Positions 50,793 through 62,321 of a stretch of DNA of 64,000 nt are shown one piece after another. How positions within the stretch are numbered: the stretch's first letter is position 1; each line of letters opens with the position of its first letter. Origin of the DNA: Marchantia polymorpha subsp. ruderalis (Eukaryota > Streptophyta > Marchantiopsida > Marchantiales > Marchantiaceae); NCBI GenBank assembly GCA_037833965.1, contig AP031354.1, positions 17,648,001 through 17,712,000 of the forward strand. The letters are read 5' to 3'. Made by a program: the position numbers and the translations under genes. The notes beneath the pieces are model-generated. The model saw only the letters and a list, made by a program, of their open reading frames with translations, did not search any database and was not told where the DNA came from.

Positions 50793-51219
50793 GTCGGTCT
50801 CCTCCACTAACCTTCTATCATCGAGAAAAATGTAGCGATCAGTGGGTTCTGTATGATTTAATTTCATTGACAGAGACGAGCATCCTTGCTTACAGACTTG
50901 AGACTGTTAACTCATCCCTGAAAGAGAAGAAGAATCGACATCATTCACAAGCTTCGGTTCGCTGATCCAGCTGCTCTTCTAAGAAATTGAACATCCTGTT
51001 TGACAGCTTGCGAGGCAGTGGCCACATGGTAAATATTTATCCGCAAGTGAAGATCTCTTCAGCCTACCTTGATGAACGCGCACTCTTACAATTTCACGAG
51101 AGGGAGTGTCACAGCTGCTGAACGAGGAGGAAGAGAAGCAAGAATACATCAATCAATCATTCAATCGGGTCGCACTCTGTTCCGGAGAAGCTGGATCAGA
51201 AACATCGTCTTGCTGCTGT
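50793..51219. repeat. Duplicated segment, copy 2
   Basis: Partner of 47551-47996, same orientation, about 3.2 kb away, with a short internal deletion before acaatttcacgagaggg. Positions 51220-51698 show nothing I can assign. Confidence 0.8.
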
Positions 51220-51698
51220 AGCAGGTTGACTGTCCCGCCAATTTCAAATAATATTCGAGTATAAGGAAGCAAAGTCTCACAAACTCTACACCATCCTCAA
51301 CCTAACTGGTTCTCCAATCACAGGACCAACATTTGACAAAGGACGTCCGAGCGGCAGGGTTGATCTCTTCAAGATCCTGCTGCTGCAATCCCCGACTGGT
51401 GTTTCGAGGCCATAGTAGTAAAGTACACAACTGCGCATCTTGAACAATGCAGGATCTCGGATCATGCAGACACCCGAGATCTGGTTTGGCAAACTAATTC
51501 TACACCGCTAAGTCTAAGCTGTGGGTCTCGCTCAACTTGATTAACGTTGATGCCCAGGAATTGAAATGCAGTTTTCTGGACTATATTCAAAGATGTATAA
51601 TTTTCTCTGGTGTTACCGGATCTAATCAGTTAGTGATATACTTCTCCGTTCAATTTATTGCAATGACCATGATTGTTCTCGTTTTTGATTTCGGAAGA

Positions 51699-51745
51699 CT
51701 ATTTACAACTACGTAAACAAATGTTGTTTACGCAGTTGTAAATAG
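51699..51745. repeat. 22-bp near-perfect inverted repeat with 3-base loop
   Basis: The left arm 51699-51720 (starting ctatttacaac) and right arm 51724-51745 pair with one mismatch around loop atg. It could fold as a cruciform or RNA hairpin. Positions 51746-52647 contain no recognised gene. Confidence 0.8.
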
Positions 51746-52647
51746 AGAAAGCCTCGTCCACCTAACGCCCATGATTGTTTCAATCAAACCATACGTTATT
51801 AACATTCTGCGAGATGAATGCAGAATGAATATCCTAGTCAAGGACTTGCAGAGAATCACATTCCCCATGATATTCAGCAAACGAGGTAATACATCCTTTG
51901 AAAATTTATGCTTCACGTAAAGAGTCTCTTTAACTCAACGTCCACACGCAGTCCAATTGCAAAAGCATTCGTGATTCGAAACTACGACATTTATACACGT
52001 GACAGTTCTGAGCGTGCTGGCGACTTAATATGCACTGAGAACCCCGCTATGAAAAAGTATGTTACCGGTAAGATGCATTCGAACTGGAGTTCGGCCTCCT
52101 AAGAAATCTTGTGAAATCTTCTGATCATAGAAAGAAGCGCCAGAAGAAGATTCACATGAGCTATGAATTTCTCAGCTTCACAGATCGGATATTGTGCATG
52201 AATTCTAGTAAAAGCATTTTCTTTAGACTATATTGCTCTCTTGTTTAAACACGGATACTACTTGAAAATGATAACACATCTTAAATTTTAATTCCGGTCC
52301 ATCTTTCATTGGTTGGACCTTCATCGTGGGACAAAAGAATCAGTCAGTCAGGGATATGTCTGGAAGTTCAACGTGACCACCCTCACGTGTCAAGGGAAGG
52401 ATTTTCATCACAGTGAGACTTGCAACGAGACAATATGAACACTCTACCCTCAAAAATTCATCTGGATAGTTTAGCCGAACACTGATCTTCTTCAGAAACA
52501 TAACTGTGCGATTGACATGATGGCAAAGATTATAAAAGACTTCTTCTTGTGAAAACTACAAGGAAGAATTTGCAGAGTTGTATATTGCATGATGGTCTAA
52601 ACATATGCTTGTCAATTGCATAGTGACATTCTAACCTCTTCAAAATC

Positions 52648-55600
52648 CTAACATGTCAAAATTCCACAACGAAGGCCTTTATTCATGCACTTCTCGCACA
52701 CCCATGCATGCCCACCTTTATCTAAACTGACGTATTTCACCTGATACAACTTGAAGATTTCGGAATAACGATTTTGAAGCTGAGGCGCAAGAGTTTGCTG
52801 AATCCTCAACCATGCTTCTTGCAGCTCCTTGCTTTCCCCACCTTTGAGAAATGCCCTATGATCATCATCACTAATATCTTCTAGTTGAACAATATCAGAT
52901 TTTAAATCTCCCCAGTCCGGAATCGCTTGGCCCAAACCTACTGTCTTATCCAGTCCAGCCTTGAGAGCATAATACATGACTTTGTATGAGATTTTGATAG
53001 TTTTCCGAATCCACAAGCTATTCCCCTGATCCAAGCGTATCTTCAAACCTTCTTGATCTTTGACAGTGTGAAACCCAGTCACTGATTCACACATCAATTG
53101 TAAGCGGACGGTTGTCCCATTATGCAGAAGCGCACTCATTCTATAGAAGAGACCAACATCGTTTGTAACGTAAGGTCGCTTGGGCATTTTGGCCTGCTGA
53201 AGCGAATCAGAATACTGAATTATCCTGTCCACTTTAGACACAAATGCACTCAGCGTTGACTGCAGTTCTTGATGCAAAGAGAGTATTTGTCCCATTTTCA
53301 TCTCCATTCTCTGCAAAATGCTCTGCACTGATCTCAACTTCTCGTCCAAACCATCAACCTTTTGTAGTACCTGGTCAATCTTGAACAAAACAAGTTGGGT
53401 CTCCACACTTGGATTCTCCACACTTGTGCTGGCACGACTCAAGCACCTGGATGTGAGTGGTTTGGGGTCCTTCATTGGGGGGAAATTCAAGTCGCTAACC
53501 ATGTTTTCAGCTTCAGGATAACACTGAGCCAAATCATTGTCCACGCTAATTAGACATTCCTGCAATGACTTCAATTCTTCAATTCGTTTCTGTCGAATCT
53601 CGTTCACAACTGCTTCCACATCGCTCTCCCACAACAAATCTCTAACCAGTTCGGATCTTCCGCCAATGTGCCCTTCTATCCGGGGCCAACAGTGCTCATA
53701 GTCGAACAACTCTTCCTTCTCCATCAAGTGCAACCTTTCCAACGGCATTTCCTCAAGTTTGTTATTGATGCTACAAATGAATTCCGATTTTAGCTTCTCG
53801 ATCAAAATGGCTCCTCTAAGATGACTTGGAATCAGCATCTCCACACAAAATGTTTGGATCACACCTAGCACTAATGCCACCCCGGGACAGCCTTTTGGTG
53901 ATGCGCAAAATGATATCAACTCCTGGACAATATGCCTCATCACATATTTAGTAGCCACCTCCCTTGACTTATGCCTCGAGCATAACATCAAAATATCTAC
54001 GTATTTGTGGGACTTTTCACTCTGAACATGCTCGATATATATCTCATGCCCGTCAAGGAAAAGTCGCAGATAATGTCGAGAGCAGGTAATATTCTCCTCG
54101 GAAACATGCATCTCGGATTTCAACTTGCGTCTCATGAACATCTACAATCATACAAAATTTGGTAAATCTCTAGTGGGACATTCAAATTATTTGTCGCAGT
54201 TAATAAAAAGGAAACATTTGCTTCATCATACACTAATTACAAACAAAAGTTGACACTTACAACGATTTATCTGTGTGTGTGTGAAAGCATAATTCAACCT
54301 CACCTGGAAGCGTGGAAAAAACGCAGCCATCAATGACATTGTTCTTCCGTCTTGGCATTCAATCCGAATGCCGACAAATTGTGAAGTCTCACTTCTATTT
54401 TCCCAATACATCGACTTCACGTGCCCCGCTTCTTGATGATCCTGTTCTTCCTTGCTTGCATGCTCAGGGATGAAGGAAGGAATGAAATACTGAGAACTAT
54501 CTTCGAGCTTGAAACACAAATCTAAATTGACAAGGATGTTTTCAAGCTCCACTCTTCCCACACCTCTCTGTCCATGGGGTTGGTTTCTCAAAAATTCTTC
54601 TATCAACCGAGCAAAAACACTCTCACTCACAAATCCGTCCTTGCTTGCATATGAACTTGTTCTATTAGAAGGCTCTGACTCTTGAGCTTGAAAATTTTGA
54701 CCCAAAGCTATCAGCTCACCCAGGAAGGTATTGGTGAGCCAGTTGGGATCTACAATGATATACTTAACATTAGGAATGTATACTATAGATCCAACATCAT
54801 TCAAGTAGGATATGATGGACTTCATTATACTTGAATGATCAACAGAGTGAGCATGAGATGATGGAACAAATTGTGTGAAACTGGGAGCACAGAAATCATG
54901 AAATTTTTTGGATGACCACAGAGGGAAACTTCTATTCTTCTTGGTTTTTGTAACTAAGAGGAAGGTGAGTTGAGAACACAAAAGAGGAACCTGTGGAGAT
55001 TTTTCACTCAACAACTTGTTAAAATTCTCAAAAATGTGACTGTTGAGAGGAATAATTTGTTTTTTCTTCCTAGAATCCACGTGAAAACACTCTTGAACAG
55101 GAAGAAGATTCACAAAATTTGCAAATCTTTGGGTGAGTTCTTCAATTATGGACTGAGTCCAACTCACAGAGCTGTATGTGGCTTTATCTTTGTGTGAAAT
55201 GACAACAAAAACTTGGGGAAGATCACGTCCCGTGATCTTAACGCTGGATGTGATGAAGCTTAACCAATCCTCTAGCTCAGTTTTGAAACAAGAGTCTGGT
55301 TTGTTTTTAGATGTTTCCTCACAGAAAGGGCTATACACAAAAAGAAAAACACAAAAATTGTTGGTTTGAGGAAAGAGCACATTCTGAAGGGTACGAAAAA
55401 TCCATTGTCCCGCCAGATCCCAAATTGAGATTTGCATTTTGTCATTATTTTGCAAATACTCCACTTCGATGCCTTTGGTCCTCCACAATACGTCCCATTT
55501 ATTGTATAGACTGCTTCTGTGTAGCCAACTATGATTGATCCTCATCAGGGTTTTACGCAATTGAGTTTTTCCTGCACGGTAGAAAACAAAAGCACAAAAT

Positions 55601-57500
55601 ACACAACTTGTTATTAACTATGCTTTGAATTGATATTATTGACATACAATATGACATGATATTATTTTCATATGTGAAGATAAATTTGATTGAAAAATGT
55701 AGAATCACCAAAGTAATTGAAGTTATATAATTAATGATTTACACATTTGATTTTTTCTCCTTTTCGTTACTTATTGTATACACATATTATTATATATAGA
55801 TCAATATAGCATTTGTTGTGTCAATTTTGAATTTAGAAAAGTTAAACCATAGATTGCTAGTTGGTCTACGTTGACTACAAAACTGAGAATATACAACGCC
55901 TGTTACCTGCTCTAGGAGAGCCGCATAAGAAGAGTCGACCAGCTTTTGCATCTCCAAATGTTAACTTGGCTTCTCGGAACACTGACATGTAGACGGCTCG
56001 CTTTTGATTCTGCTTCAGGGCCTCTTGAATCTGCGCCGCCTTTCCGTCCGTTGCCCATGATGTTCGTGAGACATCGATTTCTTGGAGAGCCAAGTTAACT
56101 TGCAGTACCCCCATCACGTCCCTGAACGCCTTCTCGTCGACTTCGGAGTCTGACAAATCCAAGTGAGTGAGGTGGTTCCCTCGCATGCACCGAAGCAGGT
56201 CCTCCCATACTCCCTTCGAAATATCTTCGCTTCGGACAGATAATTCCAGTCTCTTCAGGACTGAAGTTTCTCCACTTTTTCCATTCATAGGGGGTATACT
56301 GAACGTGATAATCTTTCTATCATCTTCGTCTCGAGATATACTCAGAGATTTCAGAGATGTGATTTCCCCGCGCAGTACCCTACCTAATAGGTTTAATGAT
56401 AACATCACTTCATCTTCACTCACAACATGGAGTGTAATCTCCAGAGTGGGGTCGTTGACTTCGGAGCTAGCAGAACGAGCAAGAGCTTCTATTGACTTCC
56501 ATTCTTCACCACGAAACCTAACAAGTATAGTTGTCGCTATGGCATTGGCATTGTCACGTATGGCTTCGCCGAGCTGGTGCCATTGCTCAGGACTCCTCAT
56601 CTTCAAGAATTCCAACGTCACTTCCTTCAATGATGGGTTGGAAATAAGAAGTTCCCTTAAACAGTCTCCGAGTCCTTCCATACGCGTTAGCCGAAGACGT
56701 TCAATGGATCGGTTGCGATCATCTCCGGTCAATGCTTTCAGCAACAAGGGCCATGCCCACTTCCCCCTGCCTTTTACGGTCCAATCCCCCGTGGTTAAGG
56801 TCAATTCTTTCAGAGACGAGCTCTGGATCAAAGCCTGGGACAGGATTCCAACGGTCTCGTCCAACGGTCTCGCCTCCATATCCTCAAAATTGCCGCCTAA
56901 ACGCAACGTTTCTAATAGAGGAGCACTATTGATCATGTCAGCCACATACTTCGACCCACTCGGGTCCTTCCACGCTCTCCATAAATCTAAAGACTTGAGT
57001 TTAGAATCGGAATGTCCTCGCAGTCCTGAGGCGAGATTCGAGAGACATCTGGCACTCAATCTGCAACGCACTGCTAACTCTGTTACGCTAGAGGAATTCA
57101 GAATTCTCCCCAGCTGGAAACACAAGCTCTCCTTATCCGCATCATATGAACCCTCTACGTGATCAACGATTATCTTTTTAAGAACGGTGCTAGACCTGAA
57201 ACCTCTGAGAACTACCTCCCACTCGCTTGGCGTCAACCTCGATATATATCGCCCACAAATATTGCCCACGTCCAGAATCTCAAAGGTGTTGCAGCTGCCG
57301 ATTGACTCCAGCACTCGAAGACGCACTTGGCTTCGCCACCCTATGACTCTAGAGAGTGCTTTCTTCAGCGGAAAGAACTCCCGAAATTCTGGGTTGGTTA
57401 AATAGGGAAGCTCCGTTATAGGCTCGCCTTGTCCTTCCAGACGCTGTACAAGGTCCTGGATGGCGGAGGGAAGCTCCGGTTCCTCGTGTGCGGAGTCCAT
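52648..57500 (-). CDS. LRR-Roc-COR (Roco-type) GTPase gene, three exons, 1,451 aa predicted
   Basis: Exons are 57500-55907, 55571-54304 and 54141-52648, with GT-AG introns 55906-55572 (phase 1) and 54303-54142 (phase 0). The ATG at 57500 is chosen because the upstream open frame begins only with GTG. Residues about 1-520 are ribonuclease-inhibitor-like leucine-rich repeats (LKSLDLWRA, LKELTLTTG, LTHLDLSDSEV). The Roc GTPase follows: the P-loop GSPRAGKT at 527-534 is split by intron 1, DLAGQ is at 583-587 (G3) and SHKD at 657-660 (a G4 variant). A COR-like region includes VDPNWLTNTFLGELI. Exon 3 (955-1451) has a coiled coil near 1200-1270 and a Cys-rich end (CEKCMNKGLRC). Roco proteins are nucleotide-dependent signalling scaffolds. 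No kinase domain is seen. Splicing is predicted only. Confidence 0.82.
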
Positions 57501-58103
57501 TTCCCGTGTCGCCAGTTCAGCAGCGTGACTGAAGATGGACGCACCTGCACCTTCCTTTCTCTCCTCCACTCTCAGAGATTAAGAAACGTTTGCTGCTTGG
57601 CATGCGCGAGCGAAATGTAACCGGGCCTACAGGGAGCACTCTCCTCGATCCGAAAGCCGGCTCTCCCGAAGAAAACTTCTCTTCCCGTCGTAGTGTCTGC
57701 TGGGCATGAGACTTCTTGCACTGTGCACAAATAGCAAAACAAATATCACTTCGAGATCTTCCGATACAAGGATCATGAGCAATCACCACTAACGCAGGTA
57801 AATTGTGCAAAGTGAAAGCAGCAGTCTAGTTGAGCTCGGGACAAGCGATGGGAATCAAAATTAACACAGAAGACCAGGATTCTGGTTACAATCTAAATCG
57901 TGGACCGTGTGGCAAAAAAGACTTCACGTCTATCCGGGAACCACTCTAGGAGAAAGAGGTTTGATGTGCACTGATGACCGAACTGAGTGAACAAGAGATA
58001 GCCCTCTCCGTCCTCCGCTTGGGTCAAGTCAGGTCTCTTCTCTCCCTCTCTTCCTTCTTCTCCCTATCCAGAGCGAGCGCTGCCGCCGTGCGGAGTGAAT
58101 GAT
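57501..58103. other. Upstream region of the Roco gene
   Basis: Presumed 5' UTR and promoter of the minus-strand gene. A pyrimidine-rich plus-strand run lies around 58030-58070. No TATA box or other element could be assigned with confidence. Confidence 0.35.
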
Positions 58104-61100
58104 GCAAAGTACCTCGTGTGCCTTCTGACGCTGGCTGGGAAGAAGAAAATCAAAGATTTCGGAGCTCTTGCACGACCTCTCTTCTTCTTCTCTGCCTCTC
58201 TTTCAACGCAGCAACGTCGTCGTCGACTGGAGCGCAGCAGCGGGCAGCGACCTTGCGTCTGACGAGCGAACCAGCGAGTATCTGAAATCAAGTTCTTAGC
58301 AAAGATCGCGCGGTGTGAAAGCAAAATGTCATAGAATGCATGATATAGCAGATTTCTCAGATGTGACGAACTCTGAGTTGTGCAAAAACAGGATGTACAC
58401 TTGTACTGGGAGACTGCGAATCTAGCTGCATGAAGATCAACGGGAAGACAGACACTACGATGGCTAGCTTGGGAAAAAAACATGCATCCTCTTCAATTCA
58501 GATCTTGTCATTGAATCGTGTGAGCGATCAAGGTGATGACAACAGTCGAACACAAAAATCGTGTTCCTTCATAGTCTGTGATTGGAACATGGTGTTAGAA
58601 TCTCAGAGTAGATCTTGACTTTGTTGTGCAAGCGGAGAGGAAACGTGGGTGAATGCCTCAGTGTGATGATATACTGGATGACGTCACATTGACAAATTAA
58701 ATTACAATTTCCTTCTTTAATATTCCATTTATCTGGGATGTTTGATCTATTCGAGCAAGTGGACGTATTCTGCCAGAAGAGTAGCACATGCGTAGTCAGC
58801 TGTAATAAGGATGTTACGTTTTTTCTTACTTTTGACCCAGAACAGTAGGTTCATACAAAACTGATAAGCTTTTTGGGAATTTACTAACTATGATATCGAA
58901 GAACTGGGTACAGAGGATACTGTGTACCATTACTCGAGGTTAGTGCACAGCTCTAGTTCCAGAGTCTGGTGTTCTTTAGGCCTCAAACATGAAACTGAAA
59001 TCGAATTTCGTCCGTGCTACGATCACTCTTGCTTGTTTATCGTGACGTATACAAGTTGATAGAACCAGCATGAACCAGGAACTTGCTGAGCTCAACGTTA
59101 AACCTCTAAAGAAGTTACGTTTTTTGAAGTTGCTTGCAAATGAAGAGAAACTGTGCAAAGTACCTCGTGTGCCTTCCGACGCTGGCTGGGAAGAAGAAAA
59201 TCAAAGATGTCGGAGCTCTTGCACGGCCTCTCTTCTTCTGCTCTGCCTCTCTTTGAACGCAACAACGTCGTCGTCGATGAGCGCAGCAGCGGGCAGCGGA
59301 CCTTGCGTCTGACGAGCGAACCAGCGAGTATCTGAAATCAAGTTCTTAGCAAAGATCGTGCGATGTGAAAGCAAAATGTCATAGAATGCATGATGTAGCA
59401 GATTTCTCAGATGTGACGAGCTCTGAGTTGTGCAAAAACAGGATGTACACTTGTACTGGGAGACTGCGAATCTAGCTACATGAAGACCAACGGGAAGACA
59501 GACACTACGATGGCTAGCTTGGGAAAAACGCATGCATCCTCTTCAATCAGATCTTGTCATTGAATCGTTTGAGCGATCAAGGTGATGACAACAGTCGAAC
59601 ACAAAAATCGTGTTCCTTCATAGTCTGTGATTGGAACATGGTGTTAGAATCTCAGAGTAATCTTGACTTTGTTGTGCAAGCGGAGAGGAAACGTGGGTGA
59701 ATGCCTCAGTGTGATGATGTACTCGATGACGTCACATTGACAAATTCAATTACAAATTTCTTCTTTATTAATCCATTCATCTGGGATGTTTGATCTATTC
59801 GAGCAAGTGGATGTTTTCTGACAGCTGAGTGACACATGCGTAGTCAGCTGTAATAAGGATGTTACGTTTTTTTTTACTTTGGACTCAGTACAGTAGGTTC
59901 ATACAAAACTGATAAGCTTTTTGGGAATTGACTAACTATGATATCGAAGAACTGGGTACAGAGGATACTGTGTACCATTACTCGAGGTTAGTGCACAGCT
60001 CTAGTTCCAGAGTCTGGTGTTCTTTAGGCCTCAAACATGAAACTGAAATCGAATTTCGTCCGTGCTACGATCACTCTTGCTTGTTTATCGTGACGTATAC
60101 AAGTTGATAGAACCAGCATGAACCAGGAACTTGCTGAGCTCAACGTTAAACCTCTAAAGAAGTTACGTTTTTTGAAGTTGCTTGCAAATAAAGAGAAACT
60201 GTGCTGTATACATGACTTAAAAAATAATTCTGATGCCAAATGCTAGATAACAGTGATACATGTCTTCAGATGAAGATCTGGTGTAATCGTACATGTAAAG
60301 TCAAGTAATTGATATATTTACTGAAATGAAACAAGTCATACTGCCACTTTTGCACTCGTGTGCTCATATCACAAATCCAAACATGTCATATGAAAGAGAT
60401 AAAACGCATTGCTCATTTGATAAAATAGTTGAAACGTAAGCATTTTATTTCATCTCTTTGTCTCTCTTTTTTCTGTTTGAAGCATATTCAGATATAATTT
60501 TGCTGCAATATTTAAAATTTGTGATTAATATACCTTTCTATTGGATGCGTAGTCTAATTTGCATATTTATTTGATGATAGTTCCCATCTCAAAATGTTTA
60601 ACTCATAAACACGATCTAAATAATTGTTTCAAACAAGACAGTATTAAATAAGAGTGGAAGTATCACATTGTTCTTACCATATTTTATCTGCTTTAGAGAT
60701 TATGATTGTACGAATTTTTCAGCTTTTTCAGTTGTTTTTAATATTTGGCGCTTTGACTCTTGGTAACTTTTATGTAGATACATCATCATAATTGAATTGA
60801 TGTCATTACCTTGAATCGTGTGAGCGATCAAGGTGATGACAACAGTCGAACACAAAAATCGTGTTCCTTCATACTCTGTGATTGGAACACGGTGTCAGAA
60901 TCTCAGAGAAGATCTTGACTTTGTTGTGCAAGCGAAGAGGAAACGTGGGTGAATGCCTCAGTGTGATGATATATTCGACGACGTCACATTGACAAAGTCA
61001 ATTACAAATTTCCTCTTTATCAATCAATTTATCTGGGATGTTTGATCTATTCGAGCAAGTGGACGTGTTCTGACAGCTGAGTGGCACATGCGTAGTCAGC

Positions 61101-62321
61101 TGTAATAAGCATGGTACTTTTTTTCTTACTTTTGACCCAGAGCAGTGTCTACATAATTGAAAATAACTTGTAGGTTCAGAAAAAACTGATAAGCTTTTTG
61201 GGAATTTACTAACTATGATATCGAAGAACTGTGTACAGAGGATACCAGTACTCGAGGTTATCAACTGCTGGTATGATTGTTCTTCTACCCCAGCAGTCAA
61301 GCATGTGAATGCATGCACAGTTTGGAGGTCTTTAGACCACGAACATGAAATCGTCCTCGAATCTTGATCGTGCTAAGAACACTCTTGCTTGCTTGTTTAT
61401 CGCTTGGTACAGAAGACGACAGAAACAGCATGATCTGGTTACTTGCCACGTTCTATGGTATGGATCTGTGTTCTCACCGTTGTTACCGCCAAAACATACG
61501 GGTTTTTACATTGAAAAGTGTGAGCGATTAAGGTAGCGAAAATATTATAACTCAAAAAGCTTGTTACTCCCTACTCTGTGATTGGACAATGGTGTTACAA
61601 GGTCAGACTAGATCTTGACTTTGTTGTGCAAGCGCACAGCATACGTGAGTCACACTTAATGCATCAGTGTGATGATACACTCCATGTCGTCACCTGACAA
61701 CGAAGAGTTCACCCTACTCTGTGATTGGACAATGATGTTAGAAGGTCAGATTAGATCTTGACTTTGTTGTGCAAGCGAATAAGTGAGTCACACTGAATGC
61801 ATCAGTGTGATGATACACACGATGTCGACACCTGACAAAGAAGATTTCAAAGTTCATCTATAAAAATTCAAAGTGAATTTTTATAATCTATTCAAGCTAA
61901 AGTGGATGCTTTTGACAACTGAGTGGCACATGCGCTGTCGGCCTGGTTGACAATGCCTCTTGTGCTTTCTTTTTTCTATATAACTCTACATAACTTGTAG
62001 GTTCAGAATAAACTGGTAAGCTCTTTGGAATTTTACTAAACATAATGTTGAAGAACTTTGAACAGAGTAGAAGCGCAATCGACGTTCTCGATTGCTTATA
62101 TGATTATTATTCTAGCTCAACTGCCAAGCATGTGAGCTCATGCACAGTTCTAGTTCCAGAGTCTGGTGTTCTTTACACCTCAAACATGAAACTTAAATCG
62201 AATTTCGTCCATGCGACGAGCACTCTTGCTTGTTTATCGCGACGTATAGAAGTTGATAGATCCAAAATGATACTTGCTGAGCTCAACCTTAAACCTCTCA
62301 AGAAGTTACATTTTTCGAAGT
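58104..62321. repeat. Composite tandem repeat, about 1.05-kb unit
   Basis: Copy 1 (58104-59154) and copy 2 (from 59155) are offset by about 1,051 bp and highly similar. Copy 2 continues into about 0.6 kb of AT-rich repeat (60182-60800). A third, rearranged copy starts at 60811 (ttgaatcgtgtgagcg) and includes a smaller duplication of about 142 bp (61575 and 61717). The final part (62045-62321) leads into the long AT-rich repeat. No open frame is preserved between copies. Confidence 0.8.

Noticed and set aside
56167..57162. 331-aa plus-strand frame opposite exon 1 of the Roco gene
   Set aside because: It is the antisense shadow of the LRR coding sequence; the minus strand has clear LRR and P-loop motifs continuous with exon 2.
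58064..58483. 139-aa minus-strand frame with a relative at 59201-59533
   Set aside because: The two tandem copies differ by a one-base indel that changes the reading frame after the first 75 or so residues, so there is no sign of protein-level conservation.
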